This document shows positions 26,024 to 34,755 of a stretch of 64,000 bases of DNA, one piece after another. The stretch covers positions 496,001 through 560,000 of the forward strand of contig JADJPL010000003.1 of the NCBI GenBank assembly GCA_016713275.1, written 5' to 3'. The notes below the pieces were generated by a model. The model did no database searches, was not told where the DNA came from, and saw nothing but the letters and a program-made list of their open reading frames with translations. Position 1 is the first letter of the stretch. Every line of letters starts with the position of its first letter. The stretch comes from Haliscomenobacter sp. Its GTDB lineage: Bacteria; Bacteroidota; Bacteroidia; Chitinophagales; Saprospiraceae. A program made the position numbers and the translations under genes.

Positions 26024-29000
26024 ACTGGCCGAAGGCAAGCAAGATTGCGAGCGCCTCCTTACTACCTGCAAAAACCCGGAATCTTACCTGGGTGCTGCTA
26101 AGGATACCTCTTTCTGGAAGGCTTCCATCCTGGATCGTACTCTTTGGAGGCCCGCCATGCAGTTTACCGTTGAGCTCCCTGGCGGCAAAATTTATCAATT
26201 GAAGACAAGCAGCCTGTTGCCTGGAGCGGGCGGCGATTTTGCCTGGGTGATTATACCGGAAGACCAGAGCTCGGAGTTGGAGCTCCTGGGCGATCAGGTT
26301 GAACTCACCAGCCCTGCTTTCCGCACCAGAGACCTGGTCTGCGCGGATCTTGAGGTGATGCTGAATAACCCGGCATCCTTGAACTGGGTGGAATACCTCC
26401 CCGCCAATGCGGAGAAACTGGGCATTGTCAAAACAGAGTTTAAGGACATTCTGCATCGCGACGGCGCTTGCGGATTGGATACGCTGATTCGCACCTATAC
26501 CTATACGCTTGCCGATAGCAGCACGGTCACCTGTTCGCAGATGATCACAGCCCGTAAAGCCAGGTTGCAGGAGGTAGCTGCGCCGGCATGTCATGCCTCC
26601 TTTAGCTGCGATGAACCCATTGCGCAATTGGATGCCCAAGGGCATCCCCACCCGTCGGTTACCGGTTATCCGTTCCTCGTAACGGCTCTGCAAACCGAAC
26701 TGCTGAACGAAAGTGTATGCAATCTAAAGGCTACCTACACCGATCAGGTTGATTCGGTCTGCGCCAATACCTACCGGATACATCGCTTATGGACGGTGAA
26801 AGACGCCTGCGAACCGGATTCGGTGCGCTATATGCCGCAGACGATTCTGATTGGCGACTTCAAGGCGCCGGTAGTAAGCTGCCCGCCCAACCAGAAGTAT
26901 TGTCCGGTTTGGGATCAGAATATGCTGATGTATCTGCTCGATCCGTTTGAATGCACCGCTACGTTCGAAGCGCCCCTGCCCACAGTGGAAGACGGTTGCA
27001 GCGAAACTTATTCGATCCTGACGGAAATCCTGAAGATTCAAATTCAATATGGAATTGATCCTGTCGACGGAACGGCCGACACCTTATTTACCTATCTGGT
27101 AATCGACTCGATCCTGCCCGGTCAGGACCGCACCGTAAGCCAATTGGCAGCAGGAGAATATTATTTCCGGTATACCGTAAAGGACGCCTGTGGGAACCAA
27201 ACGACCGAGTGGTGCCGCTTCCGGGTGATGGACCTCGAAACGCCGGTGGCTATTTGCAACGACCGGATCAATGTATCGCTTAACTCGCTTGGGTTGGCCA
27301 GGCTAACTTTGCGCCACATCGATGGCGGTAGTTACGACAACTGTGGCATTCAGGAAATTCAGCTTCGCAGGAAATTCACCATTAATCCACAAACCGGCGA
27401 TTCACTGGCCTATTCCTTCTACAGCGATTGGGGCAAGTACGTGGATTTCAACTGCCTCGATGCTGGAAGTATGGTGGAAGTCCAAATGCAGGTTATCGAC
27501 TCCGCAGGGAATGCCAATATGTGCTGGACCAAACCGCTGGTGGAAGACAAACTGGCGCCTTATTGTTATGGGCTGAACGATACCACCGCGGCTTGCGCCG
27601 GGTTGCCGGACTTGTTTAACCCGCTCGATACGGCCCACCTTAAAATGCTCTTTGGATCGGCGGCAGTTCACGACAACTGCGGCGGCTTTGCCCGGGAGCT
27701 TGCTCCTGCAATCGATACTACGGCAAATGGACAATGCCGGACTACCCGCTTCTTTATCGCGGAGGACTACCATGGGAATGTGGCGGCAGATACCGCCCGG
27801 CAGCAAATCGTGTTGCAGGCGGATGGCGTTTGTAGCGCATGCAAGGTGACCTCCAAAGCCAACATCCAGGGAAAGATCGTCTCTTTGAAAGGATTGCCGA
27901 TACCCGGGGTGGAGGTATCCCTCAATGGCCCCTCGGATCAGTTTACCGATAGCGACGCCAGAGGAAGTTACCTCTTCCGGCAGGTTGAAACAGGACATGA
28001 CTACTCGGTGGTTCCTTATCTGGATAAAGACCACCGGAATGGGGTAACCACCCTGGACATAACCTTGATCACCAGGCATATTCTGGGTATCGCACCATTC
28101 AACGATCCGAGGAAATTCATCGCAGCCGATATCAACAACTCGAAATCGGTTACCGTTTCGGACGTTCTGAACCTCCGGAAACTGGTCTTGGGCGATTGGA
28201 ACCATTTCCCCAACAACACCAGCTGGCGGTTCCTGGACGCTGGATTCCAGTTCCCGGACCCCAGCCAGCCCTGGATTCAAGACCTGCCGGAACTGATCAG
28301 TTGGAATGACCTTCCGGAGGGCGTGTCCACGGCAAACTTCATCGGGATCAAGGTAGGCGACGTCGACGGATCGGTAGCGCCCTCCTTGGGCGCACTGACC
28401 AACCGGTCGTCGGAACGCCTGATCATCGAAACCCAGGATGCATCCTTCCATGTGGGCAACGAGGTGGAAGTCAACCTTACCCGTTCCTCGCTGCAACAAG
28501 TAGGCGGGTACCAGTTTACCCTCCGGTTTGATCCTGCGGCAGTTCAGCTGACGGAAGTTATCCATGGCGAACTACAAGCAGAGCACCTTGGGTTCCGGTA
28601 CCTGGAGGACGGCCTGATTGCCGTGAGCTGGAACAATCCCGATGCGGCATCTCTGAACGGCAATACGGGCCCTGTCGCACGCTTGAAATTCCGGGCGTTG
28701 CGAAGCGGCCGCCTGAGTGAGGCACTGGAACTCAATTCCCGCATCACCCCGGCGATGGCGTTTGATGCGGCCGACAGGCTCATGGGCGTTGAGCTGGCGT
28801 TCATCCAAACCGAGGCGGCGGCAGCAGCATGGAAGCTGTACCAGAACTATCCCAACCCCTACCAGGGCGAAACGGTAATTCGGTTTGATCTGCCCGAGGC
28901 AGGTCCGGCTACGCTGGAAGTCCGGGATGTGCAGGGTAGGCTCTTGTGGAGGACCGAAGGCCAATACGAGCAGGGCGCCAACGAAGTGCGGCTCAAACGC

Positions 29001-29096
29001 GAATGGATGGAGCGCGCTGCCAGCGGCGTCTTGTTCTATACCCTCAACGCGTTCAACCAAACGAAAACGCTCCCGATGGTCTTGATGCCGGAATAA
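25974..29096 (+). CDS. Giant secreted Ig-repeat adhesin, part 3 (C-terminal region with T9SS sorting domain)
   Basis: Last 1,040 codons of the giant protein. Residues ~1-560 are beta-rich HYR-like modules ('APVVSCPPN', 'VSLNSLGLARL', 'GSYDNCGI'). Around residues 625-690 a carboxypeptidase-regulatory-like fold appears ('IQGKIVSLKGLPIPGVEVSL'), followed by a dockerin-like segment ('NGVTTLDITLITRHILG' and 'AADINNSKSVTVSDVLNLRK', two Ca-loop/helix halves). A cohesin-like domain (residues ~815-940, 'VGGYQFTLRFDP') comes next. The final ~80 residues are a type A T9SS sorting domain: 'LYQNYPNPYQGETVIRFDL', 'VRDVQGRLL' and 'SGVLFYTL'. This signal would send the protein through T9SS to be processed by PorU with PorV. 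A strong terminator follows 22 bp later. Confidence 0.9.
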   Translation: MNFSLFGDGTGGIYADKLAEGKQDCERLLTTCKNPESYLGAAKDTSFWKASILDRTLWRPAMQFTVELPGGKIYQLKTSSLLPGAGGDFAWVIIPEDQSSELELLGDQVELTSPAFRTRDLVCADLEVMLNNPASLNWVEYLPANAEKLGIVKTEFKDILHRDGACGLDTLIRTYTYTLADSSTVTCSQMITARKARLQEVAAPACHASFSCDEPIAQLDAQGHPHPSVTGYPFLVTALQTELLNESVCNLKATYTDQVDSVCANTYRIHRLWTVKDACEPDSVRYMPQTILIGDFKAPVVSCPPNQKYCPVWDQNMLMYLLDPFECTATFEAPLPTVEDGCSETYSILTEILKIQIQYGIDPVDGTADTLFTYLVIDSILPGQDRTVSQLAAGEYYFRYTVKDACGNQTTEWCRFRVMDLETPVAICNDRINVSLNSLGLARLTLRHIDGGSYDNCGIQEIQLRRKFTINPQTGDSLAYSFYSDWGKYVDFNCLDAGSMVEVQMQVIDSAGNANMCWTKPLVEDKLAPYCYGLNDTTAACAGLPDLFNPLDTAHLKMLFGSAAVHDNCGGFARELAPAIDTTANGQCRTTRFFIAEDYHGNVAADTARQQIVLQADGVCSACKVTSKANIQGKIVSLKGLPIPGVEVSLNGPSDQFTDSDARGSYLFRQVETGHDYSVVPYLDKDHRNGVTTLDITLITRHILGIAPFNDPRKFIAADINNSKSVTVSDVLNLRKLVLGDWNHFPNNTSWRFLDAGFQFPDPSQPWIQDLPELISWNDLPEGVSTANFIGIKVGDVDGSVAPSLGALTNRSSERLIIETQDASFHVGNEVEVNLTRSSLQQVGGYQFTLRFDPAAVQLTEVIHGELQAEHLGFRYLEDGLIAVSWNNPDAASLNGNTGPVARLKFRALRSGRLSEALELNSRITPAMAFDAADRLMGVELAFIQTEAAAAAWKLYQNYPNPYQGETVIRFDLPEAGPATLEVRDVQGRLLWRTEGQYEQGANEVRLKREWMERAASGVLFYTLNAFNQTKTLPMVLMPE

Positions 29097-29117
29097 TCAA
29101 GGCTTATGCGGCACGCT

Positions 29118-29184
29118 AGCGGGAAGCGGATTCCAGGTCAATACCTCCTTTTGACCTGGAATCTGCTTCCCGCTTTCTTTTTTT
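29118..29184 (+). terminator. Strong intrinsic terminator after the giant adhesin
   Basis: A hairpin of about 24 bp per arm (AGCGGGAAGC...TTCCAGGTCAA and its complement, with one mismatch, 9-nt loop) is followed by CTTTCTTTTTTT. It separates the adhesin from the ribosomal gene block. Confidence 0.9.
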
Positions 29185-29193
29185 ACTTCTTTT

Positions 29194-29224
29194 TTTGCTG
29201 GCGAATAAGTTTTGCATATCTTTG
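29194..29224 (+). promoter_or_regulatory. Consensus Bacteroidota promoter upstream of the str operon
   Basis: TTTG at 29194-29197, exactly 19 bp, then TATCTTTG at 29217-29224: a full match to the -33/-7 consensus TTTG-N19-TAnnTTTG. It would give a leader of about 215 nt before rpsL, containing a GGAAGATT/AATCTTCC hairpin (29310-29333) that could act in attenuation. Confidence 0.75.
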
Positions 29225-29364
29225 CGCCTCTCTTTGGCTGGAGGTCCCGCTTCGTATACTATTCGAATGGACCGGCGCGGCAAGAGGGCAAGGGGGAATC
29301 CTGATCCAGGGAAGATTTTTTCAATAATCTTCCTCTGAGAGTTGGAGATTCATTTGGAAACTTC

Positions 29365-29372
29365 TACCTTTG
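29365..29372 (+). promoter_or_regulatory. Second candidate -7 element upstream of rpsL
   Basis: TACCTTTG matches TAnnTTTG, with GTTG about 20 bp upstream as a weak -33 box; it would give a leader of about 70 nt for rpsL. Confidence 0.5.
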
Positions 29373-29446
29373 CGTGCGCTTTTGGATAAAGGCGTTTAGA
29401 GGTTGGAAAAAGGCAAATTACCGCAACGAATTAAACAGTTTTGTTT

Positions 29447-29821
29447 ATGCCTACGATTAATCAATTGGTCCGCAAAGGCCGGGAAAAAGTGGTTTACAAG
29501 AGCAAGTCGCGCGCGTTGGACGCATGTCCGCAGCGTCGCGGGGTTTGCACGCGGGTGTACACCACGACTCCGAAGAAGCCGAACTCCGCGCTGCGGAAGG
29601 TGGCCAAGGTGCGTTTGACCAACCAGATCGAAGTGATCGCGTATATTCCGGGAGAAGGCCATAACCTGCAGGAACACTCCATCGTACTGATTCGCGGAGG
29701 CCGGGTAAAAGACCTTCCAGGGGTTCGTTATACGATTGTACGCGGCGCATTGGATACAGCCGGCGTGAACGACCGCAAGAAAAGCCGGTCGAAATACGGC
29801 ACCAAGGCGCCTAAGAAATAA
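29447..29821 (+). CDS. rpsL: Ribosomal protein S12
   Basis: S12 sits at the decoding centre of the 30S subunit and affects accuracy. The 124-residue protein starts 'MPTINQLVRKGR' and has the decoding loop 'TTPKKPNSALRKVAKVRL' with the Lys associated with streptomycin sensitivity, and 'VRYTIVRGALDTAGV' near the end. The ATG at 29447 is chosen because all homologues start M-P-T-I. It is the first gene of the str cluster, behind two promoter candidates; rpsG follows after 33 bp. Confidence 0.98.
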   Translation: MPTINQLVRKGREKVVYKSKSRALDACPQRRGVCTRVYTTTPKKPNSALRKVAKVRLTNQIEVIAYIPGEGHNLQEHSIVLIRGGRVKDLPGVRYTIVRGALDTAGVNDRKKSRSKYGTKAPKK

Positions 29822-29854
29822 TTCTGTTTCCTATTGAAACTTTGACCAAAGAAA

Positions 29855-30322
29855 ATGAGAAAGAGAAAGCCCAAATTGCGCATGATCATCCCCGACCCTC
29901 GGTACAACGATCCGATGGTCACCCAATTTGTCAATAACCTGATGTGGGAAGGCAAAAAAAGCACCGCACTGACCCTTTTTTATGAAGCGTTGGATCTGGT
30001 TGCCGACCGCACCAAGCAGGATGAGCATGGCCTCTGGAAAAAAGCCCTTAATAACGTCATGCCACAGGTCGAAGTGCGCAGCCGCCGGATTGGGGGCGCC
30101 ACCTTCCAGATCCCGACGGAAATCCGCGCCAAGCGCAAGGTTTCGATCGGAATGAAATGGCTGATCAAATATTCCCGCCAGCGCAGCGGTAAAGGAATGG
30201 CAGAACGGCTTGCTTCGGAGATCATCGCAGCAAGCAAAGGCGAAGGAAGCGCGGTGAAGAAAAAAGAAGATACGCACCGGATGGCAGAATCCAACCGGGC
30301 CTTCGCACACTTCAAAGTCTGA
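29855..30322 (+). CDS. rpsG: Ribosomal protein S7
   Basis: S7 nucleates assembly of the 16S rRNA 3' domain and lines the E site. The 155-residue length is standard, and the sequence has the conserved 'MWEGKKSTA', 'VRSRRIGGATFQIP' and 'ASKGEGSAVKKKEDTHRMAE' segments. It lies between rpsL (33 bp upstream) and fusA (47 bp downstream), as in the classic str operon; in other bacteria S7 represses this operon by binding its mRNA. Confidence 0.98.
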   Translation: MRKRKPKLRMIIPDPRYNDPMVTQFVNNLMWEGKKSTALTLFYEALDLVADRTKQDEHGLWKKALNNVMPQVEVRSRRIGGATFQIPTEIRAKRKVSIGMKWLIKYSRQRSGKGMAERLASEIIAASKGEGSAVKKKEDTHRMAESNRAFAHFKV

Positions 30323-30369
30323 TTCCTTGGAGTTCCTTTAACCAACAATAACGCAATCAAGGCTTAGCC

Positions 30370-32505
30370 ATGTCAAAAGATCTTAGATTCACCAGAAACA
30401 TCGGTATCGCGGCGCACATCGACGCCGGCAAAACGACCACCACCGAGCGCGTGCTCTACTACACCGGCATCAGCCATAAAATCGGCGAAGTTCACGACGG
30501 CGCCGCTACGATGGACTGGATGGAGCAGGAGCAGGAGCGGGGGATCACCATTACCTCTGCTGCTACCAAAACGCATTGGACCTGGAAAGACAAGGACTAT
30601 GTCGTGAATATCATCGACACGCCCGGCCACGTGGATTTTACCGTAGAAGTAAATCGCTCCCTGCGGGTTCTCGATGGGTTGGTGTTCCTGTTTTGCGCTG
30701 TTAGCGGCGTAGAACCCCAATCGGAGACGAACTGGCGCCTGGCCGACAACTACAAGGTACCCCGGATTGGTTTCGTCAACAAAATGGACCGCTCTGGCGC
30801 CGACTTCTTCAGCGTCGTCAACGATGTGAAGACCAAATTGGGCTCCAACGCCATTCCGCTCCAGGTTCCGATCGGCGCAGAAGAAAACTTCAAAGGCGTC
30901 GTCGACCTCATTACCAATGAGGCCATCGTGTGGAATGAACACGATATGGGAATGACGTACGACGTTATTCCAATCCCGGCAGACCTCGTAGAGACGGTTG
31001 CCGAATACCGCGAGAAACTGCTTGAAGCGGTTGCCGAATACGACGAGACCCTCATGGAGAAATTTTTCGATGATCCGAACTCCATTTCTCCAGACGAAAT
31101 GCGGGCTGCTATCCGCGCCGCGGTCTGCGATATGAAGTTCGTGCCCATGATGTGCGGCTCTTCGTTTAAAAACAAAGGGGTTCAAGCCGTACTCAACGCG
31201 GTTTGCGCTTTCCTGCCTTCCCCGATGGATGTGGATGCCGTTAAAGGAATCAACCCGAAAACGGATGCGGTGGAAATCCGCAGGCCTTCCGTGGACGAGC
31301 CTTTTGCCGCGCTGGCCTTCAAAATCGCCACCGACCCCTTCGTCGGCCGCCTCGCCTTTATGCGGGTGTACTCTGGCGCGCTGGACGCCGGCTCCTACGT
31401 GTTAAATACGCGTTCGGATAATAAAGAACGGATTTCCCGTTTGTATCAAATGCACGCCAATAAGCAAAACCCGGTCGACCGGGTTGAAGCGGGTGATATC
31501 GCCGCTGCGGTTGGTTTCAAGGATATTCGCACCGGCGATACCCTTTGCGACGTCAATAAGCCGATCGTACTCGAAAGCATGGTATTCCCCGAGCCGGTGA
31601 TCGCCATCGCCGTCGAGCCCAAGTCTCAAAAAGACCTCGACAAACTGGGCATGGCCCTCGCCAAGCTGGCAGAAGAAGATCCTACCTTCCGCGTCCGCTT
31701 CGACGAAGATACCAACCAGACGGTGATCAGCGGGATGGGCGAGCTCCACCTCGAAATCATTGTCGACCGCCTTCGCCGCGAGTTTAAGGTAGAGTGTAAC
31801 CAGGGCGCGCCCCAGGTAAACTACAAAGAAGCGCTTACCGCAACCGTTACCCACCGCGAGCGCCTCAAGAAACAGACTGGCGGTTCGGGTTTGTTTGCCG
31901 ATATGGAATTCGAACTTGGCCCTGCGGACGAGGAATTCCTCAACAGCGACGACTTCAAGAGCGGCAAAACCAAGCTCCAGTTCATCTGGGGGATCGTTGG
32001 CGGCTCGATCGATAAGAACTACTCGAAGCCGATCCAGGACGGATTCAAGGCGATGATGGATAACGGCGTACTGGCCGGGTTCGGAATGGACAGCATGCGG
32101 GTTCGCGTTTTTGACGGCGGCATGCACGCCGTGGACTCCAAGCCGATCGCTTTCGAACTCTGCGCCAAGGAAGGCTTCCGCGCTGCTGCTCCGAAGACCA
32201 AACCGGTCATCCTCGAACCCATCATGAAACTGGAAGTAGTTACTCCGGATGACTATGTGGGCTCGGTTATCGGCGACCTCAACCGCCGCAGGGGCATGCC
32301 GAAAGGCCAGGAACCCCGCGCTGGCGGCGCCATCACCATTCAGGCCGAAGTGCCGCTCGCAGAGATGTTCGGCTATGTAACGCAACTTCGTACGATCACT
32401 TCCGGCCGCGCCAGTTCCACGATGGAGTTCTCCCACTATGCGGAGGCGCCCTCTGGTATTGCCAAGGAGGTAATGGAGAAAGCAAAAGGCGCCGTAAAGG
32501 CATAG
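30370..32505 (+). CDS. fusA: Translation elongation factor G
   Basis: EF-G catalyses GTP-driven translocation and, with RRF, ribosome recycling. The 711-residue protein shows G1 'AHIDAGKTTTTERVLYYTG', G2 'RGITITSAAT', G3 'DTPGHVDFT' and G4 'NKMDRSGADF', followed by domain II, domain III ('FRVRFDEDTNQTVISGMGEL'), domain IV and the C-terminal domain V with 'GYVTQLRTITSGRASSTMEF'. It completes the str cluster and is followed 14 bp later by a GC-rich hairpin. There is no second EF-G copy in the window. Confidence 0.98.
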   Translation: MSKDLRFTRNIGIAAHIDAGKTTTTERVLYYTGISHKIGEVHDGAATMDWMEQEQERGITITSAATKTHWTWKDKDYVVNIIDTPGHVDFTVEVNRSLRVLDGLVFLFCAVSGVEPQSETNWRLADNYKVPRIGFVNKMDRSGADFFSVVNDVKTKLGSNAIPLQVPIGAEENFKGVVDLITNEAIVWNEHDMGMTYDVIPIPADLVETVAEYREKLLEAVAEYDETLMEKFFDDPNSISPDEMRAAIRAAVCDMKFVPMMCGSSFKNKGVQAVLNAVCAFLPSPMDVDAVKGINPKTDAVEIRRPSVDEPFAALAFKIATDPFVGRLAFMRVYSGALDAGSYVLNTRSDNKERISRLYQMHANKQNPVDRVEAGDIAAAVGFKDIRTGDTLCDVNKPIVLESMVFPEPVIAIAVEPKSQKDLDKLGMALAKLAEEDPTFRVRFDEDTNQTVISGMGELHLEIIVDRLRREFKVECNQGAPQVNYKEALTATVTHRERLKKQTGGSGLFADMEFELGPADEEFLNSDDFKSGKTKLQFIWGIVGGSIDKNYSKPIQDGFKAMMDNGVLAGFGMDSMRVRVFDGGMHAVDSKPIAFELCAKEGFRAAAPKTKPVILEPIMKLEVVTPDDYVGSVIGDLNRRRGMPKGQEPRAGGAITIQAEVPLAEMFGYVTQLRTITSGRASSTMEFSHYAEAPSGIAKEVMEKAKGAVKA

Positions 32506-32519
32506 ATCAACGCATAAAA

Positions 32520-32545
32520 GCCGCCCCGTGAATGAACGGGGCGGC
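32520..32545 (+). terminator. Hairpin between fusA and rpsJ
   Basis: GCCGCCCCGT, a 6-nt loop, then ACGGGGCGGC form a perfect 10-bp stem followed by a weakly T-rich stretch (GGATTATTCTT). It probably ends or attenuates the str transcript before the S10 cluster; the AT-rich segment that follows may carry a promoter. Confidence 0.7.
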
Positions 32546-32580
32546 GGATTATTCTTGACATTATAAATAATATTTATGCA

Positions 32581-32889
32581 ATGAATCAGAAGATCAGAAT
32601 CAAACTCCGCTCTTACGACCACAACCTGGTCGATAAGTCGACGGAGAAACTCGTGAAAACGGTGCAGAGTAGTGGCGCTGTTGTAACCGGACCGATTCCG
32701 CTGCCCACTGAAAAGAAGATTTTTACCGTGCTCCGTTCGCCGCACGTCAACAAAAAATCTCGGGAGCAGTTCCAGTTGCGCACGCACAAGCGCCTTATTG
32801 AAATTTATACGCCCACCCAAAAGACCGTGGACGCCTTGTCCAAGCTGGAATTGCCAAGTGGGGTTGATATTCAGGTTAAGTTGACGTAA
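32581..32889 (+). CDS. rpsJ: Ribosomal protein S10
   Basis: S10 is a 30S head protein and, as NusE, part of antitermination complexes. The 102 residues contain 'KIRIKLRSYDHNLVDKS', 'GPIPLPTEKKIFTVLRSPHV' in the loop (split over two strands) and 'REQFQLRTHKRLIEIY'. It opens the S10 cluster, 75 bp after fusA and beyond a terminator-like hairpin. A 145-bp leader-like gap separates it from rplC. Confidence 0.98.
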   Translation: MNQKIRIKLRSYDHNLVDKSTEKLVKTVQSSGAVVTGPIPLPTEKKIFTVLRSPHVNKKSREQFQLRTHKRLIEIYTPTQKTVDALSKLELPSGVDIQVKLT

Positions 32890-33034
32890 GTATTCGTTGA
32901 TTCAATTTATGGCATGACCCTCGCGGGTTAAGCGCATTGAACCAAATGGTTCCTTATCCTGCGCCGTCGCTGGCAGCTTTCGCAAAACGCTGCCCGGATT
33001 TCGCCGGAAAGAGGAGCTCAAAAATATAGAGCTG

Positions 33035-33664
33035 ATGAACGGATTGATCGGTAAAAAAATCGGCATGACCAGCATCTTTGATCAGGCTGGCCGCAACGTC
33101 GCCTGCACTGTGATCGAAGCGGGTCCCTGCGTAGTTACGCAGGTAAAGACGGACGATACGGATGGATATACCTCCATCCAGATGGGCTTTGGAGAAGCCA
33201 AGCAAAAGAATACGTCTCAGGCTCAGATGGGCCATTTTCAAAAAGCTGGTACGGAGCCTAAGCGCCGGATCATGGAATTCCGCGATTTCAACGCCGTGAA
33301 TAAATCTCTGGGCGAAACCGTCAAGGTAGACGAGATTTTCGCCGAAGGCGACATGGTGCATGCTATCGGAACTACCAAAGGGAAAGGCTTTCAGGGCGTT
33401 GTTCGCCGCCACGGGTTTGGCGGGGTTATGAACGCTACCCACGGTCAGCACAACCGCTTGCGCGCGCCGGGTTCTATGGGCGCCTCCTCGTTTCCTTCCC
33501 GCGTATTCAAAGGCAAGCGACTGGGCGGCCGCATGGGAAATGACCGGGTGAAGATTAAAAACCTGCGCGTGCTCAAAATTTTCCCCGAACAGAACCTGAT
33601 CCTGGTCAAAGGGGCTATCCCCGGCCATAACGGCGCTTTCGTAATCCTGGAGAAGAAAAAGTAA
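33035..33664 (+). CDS. rplC: Ribosomal protein L3
   Basis: L3 is an early 50S assembly protein whose loop approaches the peptidyl transferase centre. The 209-residue protein starts 'MNGLIGKKIGMTSIFDQAGR' and has 'TKGKGFQGVVRRHGFGG' and the central loop 'APGSMGASSFPSRVFKGKRL'. The ATG at 33035 fits homologues. rplD follows after 38 bp. Confidence 0.98.
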   Translation: MNGLIGKKIGMTSIFDQAGRNVACTVIEAGPCVVTQVKTDDTDGYTSIQMGFGEAKQKNTSQAQMGHFQKAGTEPKRRIMEFRDFNAVNKSLGETVKVDEIFAEGDMVHAIGTTKGKGFQGVVRRHGFGGVMNATHGQHNRLRAPGSMGASSFPSRVFKGKRLGGRMGNDRVKIKNLRVLKIFPEQNLILVKGAIPGHNGAFVILEKKK

Positions 33665-33702
33665 TTGTTAACTAGCCGTTTGGCGGGTTAAACCTTTTAG
33701 CG

Positions 33703-34329
33703 ATGAAACTTGAAGTATTAAATATCCAAGGCGAAAAAACCGGACGCCAGATCGAACTCCCGGAAGATATCTTCGGGATCGAGCCAAATGAGCATAGCCT
33801 ATACTTGTCTGTGAAGGCTTATCTGGCTGCTCAGCGTCAAGGTACGCATAAAGCAAAAGAACGGTCTGAAATGTCGGGTTCTACCCGCAAGCTCCACAAG
33901 CAGAAAGGAACGGGCGGTTCCCGGAAAGGCGATATCAATAACCCCTTGTACTATGGCGGTGCGCGCGTTTTCGGCCCTCGCCCAAGGGACTACGACCAGA
34001 AGCTGAATAAAAAAGTGAAGCGCCTGGCGCGCAAATCGGCTCTGAGCTCCAAAGCCAAAGCGGGCGCCATTGTAGTGGTGGAAGACTTTTCCTACGAAGC
34101 TCCCGGCACGAAAACCTACCTTCATATGCTTGGCAACCTGAATGTGAAAGACCAAAAATCCATTCTGGTTACAGCAGATTATGAGAAGGAGGTCTACCTG
34201 TCCAGCCGCAACCTGCCGAACGCAAAAGTAGTTCGCGCTCAGGACCTGAATGCATACTCGATTCTGAACGCCCAAAAACTGGTTTTGGCAGAAGGGGCGA
34301 TAGAGAAAATTAAACAATCATTCGAATAA
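33703..34329 (+). CDS. rplD: Ribosomal protein L4
   Basis: L4 lines the nascent-peptide tunnel; in enterobacteria it also represses the S10 operon. The 208-residue protein has the conserved extended loop 'RKLHKQKGTGGSRKGD' and 'GGARVFGPRPRDY', and a C-terminal Rossmann-like domain ending 'VLAEGAIEKIKQSFE'. Spacing to rplW is 38 bp. Confidence 0.97.
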   Translation: MKLEVLNIQGEKTGRQIELPEDIFGIEPNEHSLYLSVKAYLAAQRQGTHKAKERSEMSGSTRKLHKQKGTGGSRKGDINNPLYYGGARVFGPRPRDYDQKLNKKVKRLARKSALSSKAKAGAIVVVEDFSYEAPGTKTYLHMLGNLNVKDQKSILVTADYEKEVYLSSRNLPNAKVVRAQDLNAYSILNAQKLVLAEGAIEKIKQSFE

Positions 34330-34367
34330 TCAGGATTCCTGGCAAAGGACTCTGAAACAGCGCAACG

Positions 34368-34670
34368 ATGGCAGCTAAAAAAACGATTCTGATCAAGCCG
34401 TTGATTACGGAGAAGACAGAAAAGATGTCGGAAAAGTTGAACAAATACTGCTTCATGGTGCATAAGAAGGCTAACAAGATCGAGATCAAGAAAGCCGTTG
34501 AAGCCATGTTTAATGTAGCGGTAGAATCGGTCAATACCACGATTATTCCTGCCAAAACGAAAAGCCGGAATACGAAATCGGGGATTGTCCGGGGCCGTAA
34601 GCCTTCGTTCAAGAAAGCTTATGTTACCCTGGCAGAGGGAGAAGAAATTGATTTCTACGGCGAAATCTAA
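34368..34670 (+). CDS. rplW: Ribosomal protein L23
   Basis: L23 lies at the tunnel exit and is a docking site for trigger factor and SRP. The 100-residue sequence has 'LIKPLITEKTEKMSEKLNKY', 'KANKIEIKKAVEAMFNVAVE' and the flexible basic loop 'RNTKSGIVRGRKPSFKKAYV'. It lies in the standard order L4-L23-L2. Confidence 0.97.
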   Translation: MAAKKTILIKPLITEKTEKMSEKLNKYCFMVHKKANKIEIKKAVEAMFNVAVESVNTTIIPAKTKSRNTKSGIVRGRKPSFKKAYVTLAEGEEIDFYGEI

Positions 34671-34755
34671 AGAAAGGATTCACGTTTAACCGCGTTCGTG
34701 TCCGGAGCAGGGTATGGCTGAGCTCCGCGGCGATGAACCAAAAAACAACCATACA

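Noticed and set aside
30373..32820. Long minus-strand reading frames over fusA and rpsJ
   Set aside because: They are antisense to highly conserved genes and match no known family.
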